Assembly (NCBI RefSeq): GCF_004366355.1
Contig: NZ_SODV01000002.1
Coordinates: 1,714,768 to 1,778,767, forward strand
Direction of reading: 5' to 3'
Length of the DNA stretch: 64,000 nucleotides
DNA from: Dinghuibacter silviterrae
GTDB lineage: Bacteria; Bacteroidota; Bacteroidia; Chitinophagales; Chitinophagaceae
Shown: positions 25,982 through 34,615 of the stretch, in pieces
Position numbering within the stretch: position 1 is the stretch's first letter
Layout of the letters: every line of letters begins with the position of its first letter
Program-made: the position numbers and the translations under genes
The notes under the pieces: model-generated
Database searches by the model: none
Seen by the model: only the letters and a program-made list of their open reading frames with translations
What the model was told of the DNA's origin: nothing

Positions 25982-26512
25982 TCACTCACTTTCCAGTTCA
26001 GGCCTCAATATTCCATAGGCCCGAACCCTCGTGTTCCTCACGGTTTGTTTGTGTATTCCCAGGATATCCGCTACCTCCACCGTAGAAAGACCTTCCATTG
26101 TCAACCTCGTAACAATTTTTGTTTGCCGCGGGAGCTTGTTAATCGCATGAGAGAGTTTAACAGACGAATACTTCTCTATCATCTGGTCCAATATACAAGA
26201 TGGCGTATCGGTTAGACGAATCTGATAGATGATATGTTCCCGATGCTTTTCATCCGTGTTTTTTTTCCGTAGATAATTATAACAGGCAAAATAAACACCA
26301 GTCGATATATATGCTTTGGCAGCCCTTTCGTTCAAGAAATCGGATTTTATTTTCCAGACACGTAGAAGGACAGAAGTTGCTATATCTTCTGCGGCCCCCC
26401 GATCATAGATGAACTTTCTGGCTAAACTACTGGCCTCAACATGCAGGCGTGGATAGACTGCCTCGAAATTAAATATATCATTCATATGGATATGTTTTTC
26501 ACCTATCATCAA
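25982..26512 (-). CDS. ECF-type sigma-70 factor
   Basis: The 176-residue protein has a region 2-like segment (LHVEASSLARKFIYDRGAAEDIA..VLLRVW, about 23-55) and a region 4 HTH (LTMEGLSTVEVADILGIHKQTVRNTRVRAYGIL, about 138-170). It overlaps the PAS/LuxR gene by 4 bp, so translation is coupled and the three minus-strand genes form an operon. It would direct RNA polymerase to unknown promoters. No anti-sigma gene is adjacent. Confidence 0.8.
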   Translation of the reverse strand: MMIGEKHIHMNDIFNFEAVYPRLHVEASSLARKFIYDRGAAEDIATSVLLRVWKIKSDFLNERAAKAYISTGVYFACYNYLRKKNTDEKHREHIIYQIRLTDTPSCILDQMIEKYSSVKLSHAINKLPRQTKIVTRLTMEGLSTVEVADILGIHKQTVRNTRVRAYGILRPELESE

Positions 26513-27390
26513 ACCCGTTTTCCAATCAGGCCCAGGTCATTGGCGATCTGGACCAGGTGGGCGACATTCCTCGCGCCCAGTTTATCTATTAGACTATTGC
26601 GCTGCGTTTCGATCGTGCGCAGATCGACTTTCCGGATACCCGCGATTTCCTCACTGGTGTAACCTTGAGAGACCAGTTCCAGTACCTCACGTTCCTTACG
26701 GGAAGGCAGGGTGATCCTGCCGGACAGTGCGGGCACTTCACCAAGCGAAAAAAAATCTGGCTTTTCACCCTGCACCCCTGGTTTTCCAACTTCCACGTTT
26801 CGGCGGGTTTTCTTATTGTCTTTACCCTCATCGGTGGCGCTCTCCTGGGTGGGAAGCATCCGGGCGATCAGGAGACATTCTTTTATATCTCCCCAGCCGG
26901 TAGGCATCCAGCTCAGTAACGCCTGCCGGGGCATCACGACACCATGAGGAGAAACAAAGTTGATCACCGGACTAATCAATTCCGTCCTTTGCGCCCCTTT
27001 TCGGGGGCAAAGCACCGCCGGGAAAAGCCCCTTCTCCACGACCAATGTGTTAAAATGAATTTTTACAAGCTGCTCCCTGGTACAACATAGGAGCTTGCCC
27101 GCCGCCTGGTTGGCTTCTTCAATGATCCCTTCTTTCGATAGGATGAAACAAGCGTCCAGGTAGCTGTTGAACAGGTGGTCAAAGTAACTCCGGCTGATGG
27201 TCCGCACCTTCAGCTCCTCCGCCATCATATAAAGGCCCGACTGTACTGATTCCGCCCAATCCGGTTCTCCTTTTGGGTCGGAGAGAACAGGTGGCCTGAT
27301 CAGGTCATAGCGGCCCCTTGCTACATTGATCAGCAGGTCTCCGATCTCCCCGATAATATGCAGTCCATATGTATGGTTTCGTACAGGCAT
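26509..27390 (-). CDS. PAS-LuxR regulator
   Basis: A 293-residue protein. Its N-terminal helical segment ends MMAEELKVRTISRSYFDHLF, closely matching the histidine kinase at 22442. A PAS domain follows (about 75-190), then a low-complexity linker and a C-terminal LuxR HTH (LPSRKEREVLELVSQGYTSEEIAG..., about 230-285). It lacks kinase and receiver domains, so it likely senses and binds DNA in one chain. It lies between a DUF7793-like gene and a sigma factor. Confidence 0.8.
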   Translation of the reverse strand: MPVRNHTYGLHIIGEIGDLLINVARGRYDLIRPPVLSDPKGEPDWAESVQSGLYMMAEELKVRTISRSYFDHLFNSYLDACFILSKEGIIEEANQAAGKLLCCTREQLVKIHFNTLVVEKGLFPAVLCPRKGAQRTELISPVINFVSPHGVVMPRQALLSWMPTGWGDIKECLLIARMLPTQESATDEGKDNKKTRRNVEVGKPGVQGEKPDFFSLGEVPALSGRITLPSRKEREVLELVSQGYTSEEIAGIRKVDLRTIETQRNSLIDKLGARNVAHLVQIANDLGLIGKRV

Positions 27391-27396
27391 ATTTTG

Positions 27397-27777
27397 CTAT
27401 TTGTAGAAGTCAAGCCATTCCAAAGCAGCCTTTTCCCGTCGGAAAGTTTTTACGGGTATGCTCTTCGGCATAAAGGCCAGGAAAAAGCCGATGACGAGTT
27501 TCACCGCAGTGTTTCGCTCCAGTAGGGCAGCGGCCTTGACACCTTCCACGCCGTCCGGGCCCGCCAGATAACTGCGTGCCGGTTGATCCATCTCAATCCA
27601 GCCCTCTGTTGTTACCAGCAGGGGGAGTATCTGCCCTTGTTGAAAGGCCATCCTGCATTCCTTGATCAGCATCGCCTTTTCCAGCGTAATAGGGGATGCC
27701 GTTTTTCGATAAACCGCTTTGACGATGCCGTTCTGCATCGAAAAAATCACATACGGGTTATCCCAGGGCTTATTCAT
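27397..27777 (-). CDS. DUF7793-like (STAS-like) small protein, copy 2
   Basis: 126 residues with the same layout as the 22086 protein: MQNGIVKAVYRK...ITLEKAMLIKE, LLVTTEGWIEMDQPARSYLAG, GVKAAALLERNTAVKLVIGF, KAALEWLDFYK. It ends 6 bp before the PAS-LuxR gene. The repeated pairing of this small family with PAS regulators suggests it modulates them. The molecular function is unknown. Confidence 0.65.
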   Translation of the reverse strand: MNKPWDNPYVIFSMQNGIVKAVYRKTASPITLEKAMLIKECRMAFQQGQILPLLVTTEGWIEMDQPARSYLAGPDGVEGVKAAALLERNTAVKLVIGFFLAFMPKSIPVKTFRREKAALEWLDFYK

Positions 27778-28222
27778 AGTGGCTTAAGTTCATAACGGAT
27801 CATTCGTGCATATCAGATGACCTCTACAGCCGGTTGCCAGGGTCGTCCGGGGCGAACTGATTTGCCTGCTCCGTATTTAAACGTAGTTGCTATAAGAACA
27901 TGAAAACACGAATTTTTGTGACCAGTCTGTATAATTTTTTTGTCATGGAATTGTCGTGTATAAAGCGTTGCCTTTACAAGGGCGTTGCTGACATATGAGA
28001 TAGACCGAAATAATAGTCGGTATTTTTTTTCAAATACTTGTTCAATCAAGCATCTACGTTAATTAAACGATATAGCAAGGTTATTCAAAGCACCTCAACG
28101 GCTGGTCAGGCGTGCGATGTCAAAATGAACGACCTGGATAAACTCCCGTATTGACAGAAAATACTCCTGTGTTCACAAACCATGCCCCCGCACTTTACTT
28201 AGCTTCCCCTTTCTGCTTTACT
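27778..28222. other. Divergent intergenic region
   Basis: 445 bp between the minus-strand PAS/sigma operon and the plus-strand genes. It includes a GTATTT/AAATAC inverted repeat near 28019-28035 and AT-rich tracts. It should hold promoters in both directions, but none could be assigned confidently. Confidence 0.35.
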
Positions 28223-28543
28223 ATGACTATACGACACACCGAAGCCCAAAAGATACAGGCCATTAAAGACCACAGGAATGGAAAACCGGTAGCGGCGATC
28301 TGTGAAAGTATGAGTATACATGCAAGTCAATTTTACCTATGGAAAAAGAAGTACGGGGATCAGGGCAGTACAACCCCAGTAGCTCCATCCAATAATGGCT
28401 CCCAGGGACTCCATGATGAAATTGAAATACTCCGGATCGAAAATGACATCCTCCGGGAGGAAAATGAAACGCTGCGTAAATTGTGCATGGATGCGATCCT
28501 TGAATTGACCCGGTATAAAGAGAACGCTCAAAAAAAAAGTTAA
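28223..28543 (+). CDS. Orphan transposase-OrfA-like HTH/coiled-coil protein
   Basis: From ATG 28223 the protein has 106 residues. The HTH at the N-terminus (HTEAQKIQAIKDHRNG.PVAAICESMSIHASQFYLWKKKYG) matches the IS3/IS911 OrfA type. A leucine-zipper-like helix follows (DEIEILRIENDILREENETLRKL). No OrfB catalytic frame (DDE) follows and no terminal inverted repeats were recognised. It is therefore either an IS relic or a domesticated regulator. Upstream in-frame TTG starts exist but lack support. Confidence 0.55.
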   Translation: MTIRHTEAQKIQAIKDHRNGKPVAAICESMSIHASQFYLWKKKYGDQGSTTPVAPSNNGSQGLHDEIEILRIENDILREENETLRKLCMDAILELTRYKENAQKKS

Positions 28544-28697
28544 TTCGGTTGTCCGATCACGGCCTGTCGTCATTGCGGAATCGACTGCTGCAAGTATACC
28601 ACAAAATTTCTCCATTGCCCGTCATAAAGACAGCCCAATCATTCACCCCCGCGCGTCCATCCAAAAGGCCCCGGTAAAGTCAGATCCCGTCTATACT

Positions 28698-29372
28698 TTG
28701 CCCGTACTTCCCCCCTTACCCATCCAGTCATCCCAACACATCCCCTTTACAACTGAAGAAGCGCCCCTTAAAGCACTCAAGGAAGGTGATCAGCGCGCCT
28801 ATAAGTGGCTATTGACCTACCTGGAGGCAGCGGTAACAACCTTTTTGCAACGGAATCACTTACATCAGGATCAGGCTATGGACATTGTTACTGATACGTG
28901 CGCTTCGGTCTGGAGCCAGCGAAGGCGCCTTACCAATCTTGACTACCTCTCCACACATATCAATTTCAAGATCTGGGAACTCTCCAATAAGATTAAATCG
29001 GAAATACCATCTCGGAACATCTGGATGGCCCCTGAGGATTTCCTGTCTGACATAGGTGGATCATTGACCACCGGACATCATACGGAAGGGGATGCTTCCA
29101 GAACTCACCTGCAATATTTGGTCAGCACACTGCGATCGCCTTTTAGCGTGCTCGCTACTTTTTTGCTGGAAGGAAGAGCCGAAGCGGAAATCGTCGGCAT
29201 AACGGGGCTGCCGGTCGCAAAACTCAGAAATTATTTTAACCAGACTTTTGCTTTATTGAAAGTAAAATGGGAAAGAAGCACCGGTGAGCATATTAAAGAT
29301 GCGTACAGCCGGCATAGAGGTTCCTGGCAAGGTCTACGAAAAACCTTTGAAACGCCTGGCTTGAAAGGATAG
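28698..29372 (+). CDS. Sigma-70-like protein
   Basis: About 224 residues if the TTG at 28698 is used; no ATG precedes the conserved start (KALKEGDQRAYKWLLTYLEAAVTTFLQRN). This segment and the DIVTDTCASVWSQRRRLTN stretch resemble ECF sigma region 2. A weak region 4-like HTH (LEGRAEAEIVGITGLPVAKLRNYFNQTFALLKVKW) lies near 155-195. It is the last regulator before the lanthipeptide-like locus, on the same strand, and could drive it. The start is uncertain. Confidence 0.55.
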   Translation: MPVLPPLPIQSSQHIPFTTEEAPLKALKEGDQRAYKWLLTYLEAAVTTFLQRNHLHQDQAMDIVTDTCASVWSQRRRLTNLDYLSTHINFKIWELSNKIKSEIPSRNIWMAPEDFLSDIGGSLTTGHHTEGDASRTHLQYLVSTLRSPFSVLATFLLEGRAEAEIVGITGLPVAKLRNYFNQTFALLKVKWERSTGEHIKDAYSRHRGSWQGLRKTFETPGLKG

Positions 29373-29789
29373 TACCGCCCATTATACATGACCTTACTCT
29401 ATAGCAGGCGGGTATAAACTTACCTTTTCCGGAGCCTGTACCTCTCAAGGGAAAGGCTCCACATCGAATAACTTTTTATCCGGATAAAAGGACCCTTTCT
29501 TTGCGGGCTGACTTACATTAGCGGTTGGATCGCTGTTTTGCAATACGCGCAACCGTGATACCAGTGCCATACCGAATAATTCCTTATTCATAATTTAAAA
29601 TCCTGATTTCGATACCCGGACATGCAACGAAAATCTACCTTTAAAAAATGATCGGATAAACAACATTGTACCCGGAAAATTTCCAAACTACCCGGTACAT
29701 CAGCCGTAATCAGGTTTTTAATATTCCAAAGGCCTCGATCTGCCCGTTCTCGCCGCAAACAGGAAAGACATAGTAATCAATTGAATAGT
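29373..29789. other. Upstream region of the LanKC locus
   Basis: About 415 bp between the sigma-like gene and the LanKC gene. Apart from a 48-codon reverse-strand ORF (29445-29591) nothing coding is visible. CCCGG-rich short motifs occur near 29615, 29670 and 29690. It probably contains the locus promoter. Confidence 0.35.
29445..29591 (-). CDS. Possible small peptide, 48 residues
   Basis: A reverse-strand ORF from ATG 29591 encodes a short peptide that starts MNKELFGMALVSRLRVLQN and ends DVEPFP, with no Cys. It has an amphipathic N-terminus and a polar Pro/Lys-rich tail. It could be a leader-like peptide or chance. Only its position next to the LanKC gene makes it notable. Confidence 0.2.
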   Translation of the reverse strand: MNKELFGMALVSRLRVLQNSDPTANVSQPAKKGSFYPDKKLFDVEPFP

Positions 29790-32483
29790 ATGGAAAAAGA
29801 CGTCATTGCTGGCAAAGAAAAGGAAATAACGCTCCTTCATTCTTCCGGAGAAAGCGAACATACAATGGACGACACTATGCAAATTTTGCATAGAATAGGT
29901 GTGTCATATGTTCAAGAAAATATCTACTATCGGGTGGGGGAAGTGACCACGGAACAGGGCTGGATAATGCATCTTACCTGCGCCCACCCGGAATATTTCA
30001 AAATGTTAGGTTCCATCCTACCCATCCTCGGGCGATTTGGCATGACATACAAAATTCTACGAACAAAGGAGTTACTGTTGAAATGCAATGAAGGGTTGTT
30101 TGGATCACAAAAGATCGGGAAAGCGATCTCGGTCTTTGTACAGGATATTTCTGGCATCCATTCATTCCTGGAGGAATTGTTACCCCTGGCTGCAGGTTAT
30201 AAAGGCCCTGCTGTTCTCACCGATATAAAATTAGCTGATGGTGTTTATTACCGGTATGGGGCGTTCCTTCCCATCATAAAAACAGACAGTTGGGGGAAGC
30301 GTTCCCGCTATATGAAAAACGACAAAGGAGAGCTGGTAGCCGATGAATACGCTGTGGAACCCTTTATGCCTTCCTGGGAACCCAATCCCTTCCAGTATAG
30401 GATGTTTCCCGATCCCATCCTGCCGTCGAAAGCGCATTTCCTGCGGAAATTTAAAGAAGTGAAGAAAATAAAGAAGGGTGTAAAAGGAGAAGTGACGAAA
30501 GGGGTATACAAAAGGCTGTTTTTATTCAAGACCCCGTGCGTTATCAAGCAGGGAAAGAAAGGAATGTTCGTCGAAAACGATCTTTCAGACGCAAGGGACA
30601 AAATCCGATGGCAATACCGGCTCCAAAAAAGATTGTCCCGGATAGCCAATGTACCCGTATCGCTTGGCTGCTCCATACAAGATGACGATGCACTTTATGC
30701 GATGAAATATATCCCAGGTGAAATGCTGGGTAAATATACATTTGACGTAATAAAGAATCGCCCCTGGTTTGACCTTTCACTGGAAGAAAAGACCCGGCTG
30801 CTCGATTACCTGCTTCGCGTAGCAGAACAAATCCTCAGACTCCATCGGGCCGGATATTATCACCGGGACATAACCGGGAAAAATTTTCTCGTCGATCAGA
30901 AAGATAAAATATGGATGATCGACGTTGAATTAAGCTATAATTACAAAAGGAAGATCCCATCCACGCCCTTTACCATTGGAACGGCTGGGTATATCTCCCC
31001 GGATCAGAGACAAATGCAATTTCCCCATATTGCTGACGACTACTTTGCTTTCGGTGCCTTGATGATCAATTCGGTCACAGGCATAGAACCAGGAATATTG
31101 AATTGGGATTATGACAAGCGGCTGGGAGAAAAGCTCTCTTTTTTGTTGCACCAGCCTGATCTTGAAAAAATCATTCTTTCCTGTGTCGATCTGAACAAGC
31201 ATAGGCGTCCCAACATCAAGGAAGTCATAACCAGCCTGAAAAAAGTAAAGGATCGGCTTGTTCAAGCAACATCAAGCGAGGAAAGTAACGAACGGTATGT
31301 CCCGGTTGATCCTGGTAAGTTCAACCAGGTCATCAAGAGCTTTGGCAGTGCGTTGATGGCACACGAAGGGAAATGGTTCACTTCAATTAAAAACGATTTT
31401 GATCAGTATGTTTACCCCTTACAGGATAAAGACGTGTTGCCCTCACTACACAATGGGATTGCCGGGCCGCTTTATACCCTGTTAAAGGCAGAAGAACTGG
31501 GCTACGATGTTACCCGGGCAAAGGGTAATATGCGGGTTGCGTGGGAATACCTTATTGAATATGCGGAACGGAACATGGGAACGCTGCCCCCCGGACTGCA
31601 CTTTGGATCAACCGGTTTGGCGTTGTTGTTTGCGATGGGTGTCCAAAATGGAGATATTGCCTGGGAAAATGATATGTTTTCACTGGTTGATCGGTTAGCA
31701 GAAAAACGGTCCGCATCCTGGGACCTTATGCATGGGTTAGCAGGGGAGGGGCTCGCACTGATGCAGATCGAAGGGCTGCTTCCTGGAATGACACGGGCTA
31801 TCGAATATCTTCAACAAGCGGCCACGCGCCTTATTGAAAACCAGGCGCACGATGGCTCCTGGCTTTTTACCGGGGAAAACAAAGAACGGATAAAGTACAG
31901 TGGGTTTGGTATCGGAATTGCCGGGATTGTGTATTTTCTTTTATCGTATGGACGTGCATGTGAAGATGAAAGAGCAGAGGCCGCCGCGTTGAAAGGACTG
32001 GCTTACCTGGAACGGGTAGCAGTTAAAAAAGAGGGACATATAGCTTGGCAGAATAGTGACAAGGACAACAAGATTGGGGTCTGGTGGAGTGTTGGCGGCC
32101 CTGGTATAGCGATGGCATTCCTGCGTGCCTTCGAAATGTATGGCACGCGCAAGTATGCAGAATATGCGGAGAGTGCATTGCGCATCCATCCGGAGCGGAT
32201 CGTTTCACACCAACTGACGCAATGTTATGGCCTTAGTGGACTGGGAGAGATCTACCTGGACGCTCACCGTGCTACCGGGAATAAGACCTGGCTAGACAGA
32301 GCGAAATGGATCGAAGGACTTCTTTGGCAAATGTACAGTAGCAATGACAAAGGCGATATTTTCTGGCTGCTTACCAACTATCGGTTTCCGACGCCGGAAC
32401 TCATGCTGGGCAATGCCGGCGTCCTGCACTTCCTGATGCGTTGCGCATCCCCTGTTAATGCATCCCTCCCTTTATTGGTTTAA
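29790..32483 (+). CDS. Class III-type lanthionine synthetase (LanKC-like)
   Basis: From ATG 29790 the protein has 897 residues with three modules. Residues 1-230 resemble the LanKC lyase domain (YYRYGAFLP near 150, then DKGELVADEYAVEPFMPSWE). Residues about 240-500 are a Ser/Thr-kinase-like domain with HRD 358-360, KNFLV and a DVE at 378-380 in place of DFG. Residues about 560-890 are a LanC-like cyclase (LHNGIAGPL, LMHGLAGEGLAL, GFGIGIAGIV, GLSGLG, LGNAGVLHF). The LanC zinc ligands are largely missing: S767 replaces the first Cys, C812 is kept and Y813 replaces His. This is typical of zinc-free class III LanKC. It should phosphorylate and eliminate Ser/Thr and cyclise a substrate; the downstream Cys-containing proteins are candidates. 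Confidence 0.82.
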   Translation: MEKDVIAGKEKEITLLHSSGESEHTMDDTMQILHRIGVSYVQENIYYRVGEVTTEQGWIMHLTCAHPEYFKMLGSILPILGRFGMTYKILRTKELLLKCNEGLFGSQKIGKAISVFVQDISGIHSFLEELLPLAAGYKGPAVLTDIKLADGVYYRYGAFLPIIKTDSWGKRSRYMKNDKGELVADEYAVEPFMPSWEPNPFQYRMFPDPILPSKAHFLRKFKEVKKIKKGVKGEVTKGVYKRLFLFKTPCVIKQGKKGMFVENDLSDARDKIRWQYRLQKRLSRIANVPVSLGCSIQDDDALYAMKYIPGEMLGKYTFDVIKNRPWFDLSLEEKTRLLDYLLRVAEQILRLHRAGYYHRDITGKNFLVDQKDKIWMIDVELSYNYKRKIPSTPFTIGTAGYISPDQRQMQFPHIADDYFAFGALMINSVTGIEPGILNWDYDKRLGEKLSFLLHQPDLEKIILSCVDLNKHRRPNIKEVITSLKKVKDRLVQATSSEESNERYVPVDPGKFNQVIKSFGSALMAHEGKWFTSIKNDFDQYVYPLQDKDVLPSLHNGIAGPLYTLLKAEELGYDVTRAKGNMRVAWEYLIEYAERNMGTLPPGLHFGSTGLALLFAMGVQNGDIAWENDMFSLVDRLAEKRSASWDLMHGLAGEGLALMQIEGLLPGMTRAIEYLQQAATRLIENQAHDGSWLFTGENKERIKYSGFGIGIAGIVYFLLSYGRACEDERAEAAALKGLAYLERVAVKKEGHIAWQNSDKDNKIGVWWSVGGPGIAMAFLRAFEMYGTRKYAEYAESALRIHPERIVSHQLTQCYGLSGLGEIYLDAHRATGNKTWLDRAKWIEGLLWQMYSSNDKGDIFWLLTNYRFPTPELMLGNAGVLHFLMRCASPVNASLPLLV

Positions 32484-32493
32484 CCTTTATGTC

Positions 32494-32934
32494 ATGAAGC
32501 GTGCTTTGATTTTAAATCTGATCGTTTTGTTTTTTATCGCGTTGTTCGGTTATGCCGCATTCAGTAAACTGGCTACCTACCAGGTGTTTGAAACGCAGTT
32601 GGCACAGTCGCCTTTCATTACTGGCTTCGCATCTGTCATCGTATGGGCGCTGCCAGCCACAGAACTTTTGGTCGCGGCGACCCTCATGGCAGGCATCTTA
32701 AAAACCACTTACTTATACATCGGTATGTTCGGGTCGCTATTCCTGATGGCTATGTTTACTTCCTATATTGCCATGATGCTGGGATTCAGTTTCTATATCC
32801 CGTGTAGCTGCGGCGGCATTTTATCTAAAATGAGTTGGACTACTCATTTGTTCTTCAATATATTTTCGACCACATTGGCTATAGTCGCGTTGTTGCTAGT
32901 GCCTTTGGTGCCGCAGCCTGTCCGATCAAAATAA
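32494..32934 (+). CDS. MauE/DoxX-like redox-associated membrane protein
   Basis: From ATG 32494 (10 bp after the LanKC stop) the protein has 146 residues and four predicted membrane segments (about 5-24, 44-66, 72-98, 118-142). A CSCGG motif (C104, C106) sits between segments 3 and 4, as in MauE-type proteins linked to disulfide or quinone redox chemistry. In this locus it could keep the Cys residues of the candidate substrates reduced or oxidised during export. That role is inference. Confidence 0.75.
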   Translation: MKRALILNLIVLFFIALFGYAAFSKLATYQVFETQLAQSPFITGFASVIVWALPATELLVAATLMAGILKTTYLYIGMFGSLFLMAMFTSYIAMMLGFSFYIPCSCGGILSKMSWTTHLFFNIFSTTLAIVALLLVPLVPQPVRSK

Positions 32935-32960
32935 CTATAAGATCTTATATGTGCATATAT

Positions 32961-32988
32961 CCTGTCCCTTCTGCGCAGGAAGGACAGG
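32961..32988 (+). promoter_or_regulatory. Hairpin between MauE-like gene and first candidate precursor
   Basis: CCTGTCC (32961-32967) pairs with GGACAGG (32982-32988), with a further small TGC/GCA core in the loop. There is no T run. It could be an attenuator or an RNA-processing site that lets the precursor be expressed more strongly than the synthetase. Confidence 0.4.
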
Positions 32989-33050
32989 CGGGGAGAACCG
33001 AAAACCCGTCACCACTGTAGGTAAAAACATCAAACTCTCAATTAACAATT

Positions 33051-33404
33051 ATGAAACGCGCATTATTTGGAAGCGCAGCCGCTATCCTGGCTGTAGTCGG
33101 TTTCAGTGCATTCAAGGCTCATGTTGCTGCAAACCGGGTAGGTACTATCTGGCTTCCTGCAACCGAAAACAATACGACTCTACACACCGGGTCTATTTCT
33201 AAGCTCAGCTCCAGCAAGACGTTATTGTCATCGTACGATGCGGCTGACCCCCAGAGTTCTGAGCCTGTTCAGGGAACTGCTGTCGGTGACTGTATCACCA
33301 ATAGCGCCCTGATCTGCGCTGCTCAGTTCAATACGGATGGTTCCGGGAACCCTACGGGCACTGCAAAGGCCTTTGATACTGGTTCTTTCCAATACCCGTC
33401 CTAA
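33051..33404 (+). CDS. Candidate lanthipeptide-like substrate protein 1
   Basis: A 117-residue protein with a hydrophobic N-terminus (about 5-21), then a Ser/Thr-rich region (39-71) and the segment SSEPVQGTAVGDCITNSALI ending at Cys89; Cys81 and Cys89 are its only cysteines. A homologue at 34616 shares 68 of 116 aligned residues by hand count, strongest at 71-100. Ser/Thr residues and two Cys would suit lanthionine formation by the LanKC two genes upstream. The form also resembles small secreted Bacteroidetes proteins of the DUF6520 type. Substrate status is a hypothesis. Confidence 0.6.
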   Translation: MKRALFGSAAAILAVVGFSAFKAHVAANRVGTIWLPATENNTTLHTGSISKLSSSKTLLSSYDAADPQSSEPVQGTAVGDCITNSALICAAQFNTDGSGNPTGTAKAFDTGSFQYPS

Positions 33405-33411
33405 GTTATAG

Positions 33412-33442
33412 ACGCGGCCCCGCGATCGGGGCCGCGTTTTTT
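33412..33442 (+). terminator. Rho-independent terminator after candidate precursor 1
   Basis: A CGCGGCCCCG / CGGGGCCGCG stem (10 bp, extended by an A-T pair) with a 4-nt loop is followed by six T. It separates precursor 1 from the propeller-like gene, with partial read-through possible. Confidence 0.92.
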
Positions 33443-33443
33443 A

Positions 33444-34508
33444 ATGATGATCATTATGCAACAAAAAAAGATTGTCAAAGGAATTATTGTCACCTGCTTT
33501 TTAGGAGGGCTGATCCCGGTGGCGTTGTATTTTATGGCGACTTCGCTAAATCATACCAAAAATGGGTTTGACCGAACGTTTTCAGGCGTCGAACTGATAC
33601 CGGTGGGGCGATCGGCGGACATCGTTAACCCTTATCGCCTTGCAGAAAGTAACGGGACCATTGCCGTAAGCCTCATGGAACCTGGTAGTTTCAAAACATT
33701 CAACACCAGCCTGGAGCAGATCGGAGTGCACGAAGCAGGCTACAAGTTTACTAACAGGCGACATACATCGTACCAGATGATCATCGATTCACCAACCGTT
33801 TATTTATTGATAGGTAATAACCGGAAAATATACAAGCTGAATCTATCTTCAGGCCAGGTATATGACAGCATAGCTGTTCCTTATCTCTTTCTCAGGTCTA
33901 CCGTTTGGGGCAACGATCATTTTGCCTTCCGGTGCTTTGACACCAGTCGATCGCACCCGTTGATCTACATTTCCCTGAATGCGAATTACAAGACCAGGAT
34001 GAACTATGATGCCGTCCAGCGAAAGGATGAACCAGGGCACGCTATGGAAGACGGTTTGTTGAACTACTCATCCAATACGCACCAGTTCGTTTTTACCGAG
34101 TTCTTTTCCGGCGCTATTCACCTGCTCGATACTAACCTGCGATCCGACTGGACGATCCATACGGTCGACACCATTTCGGAAAATATGACAAAGTCCGGCT
34201 TTGTTCAAACGGGTCAAGGAAAGGATGTATTTACCAGCTTGTCACCCCGGTACCAGGTCAATAACCTTTCCACTGTATCCCGGGATAGCATTTTTGTAGA
34301 GTCGATGATCAAAGGAGATAATCAGACTAATAGGGACTTTATGGATAACTATACCATTGACGTATACAGTATAAAAGATAGAAAGTACCTTTGCTCATTT
34401 TATATCCCCAAGCGAAAGCATAAGTATTTACTTGATTTTAAGGTGGTGGGCAACGCAGTGTATGTTTTGTACACGGACCATCTTGAGTCCTTCAGGCTTC
34501 GTGCATAA
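33444..34508 (+). CDS. Membrane-anchored beta-propeller-like protein
   Basis: A 354-residue protein with one N-terminal membrane segment (about 10-30) and a long periplasmic domain of repeated beta strands (for example SYQMIIDSPTVYLLIGNNRKIYK type segments) resembling six-bladed propellers. No catalytic motif is seen. It lies between the two candidate substrates on the same strand, so it may bind or present them at the membrane. The start may alternatively be ATG 33456. Confidence 0.55.
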   Translation: MMIIMQQKKIVKGIIVTCFLGGLIPVALYFMATSLNHTKNGFDRTFSGVELIPVGRSADIVNPYRLAESNGTIAVSLMEPGSFKTFNTSLEQIGVHEAGYKFTNRRHTSYQMIIDSPTVYLLIGNNRKIYKLNLSSGQVYDSIAVPYLFLRSTVWGNDHFAFRCFDTSRSHPLIYISLNANYKTRMNYDAVQRKDEPGHAMEDGLLNYSSNTHQFVFTEFFSGAIHLLDTNLRSDWTIHTVDTISENMTKSGFVQTGQGKDVFTSLSPRYQVNNLSTVSRDSIFVESMIKGDNQTNRDFMDNYTIDVYSIKDRKYLCSFYIPKRKHKYLLDFKVVGNAVYVLYTDHLESFRLRA

Positions 34509-34615
34509 CACAATCCAAACAATGCCCATTTTACATTTGACTGTCTCGGAAGGCCGGTATGGACACGTACCCCAAAATGAGCCAAAGAAGAATAACAAAA
34601 ATTCAATTATTGTTT

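Noticed and set aside
28223-28543. An intact IS3-family insertion sequence
   Set aside because: Only an OrfA-like HTH/zipper protein is present; no OrfB DDE frame and no terminal inverted repeats were seen.
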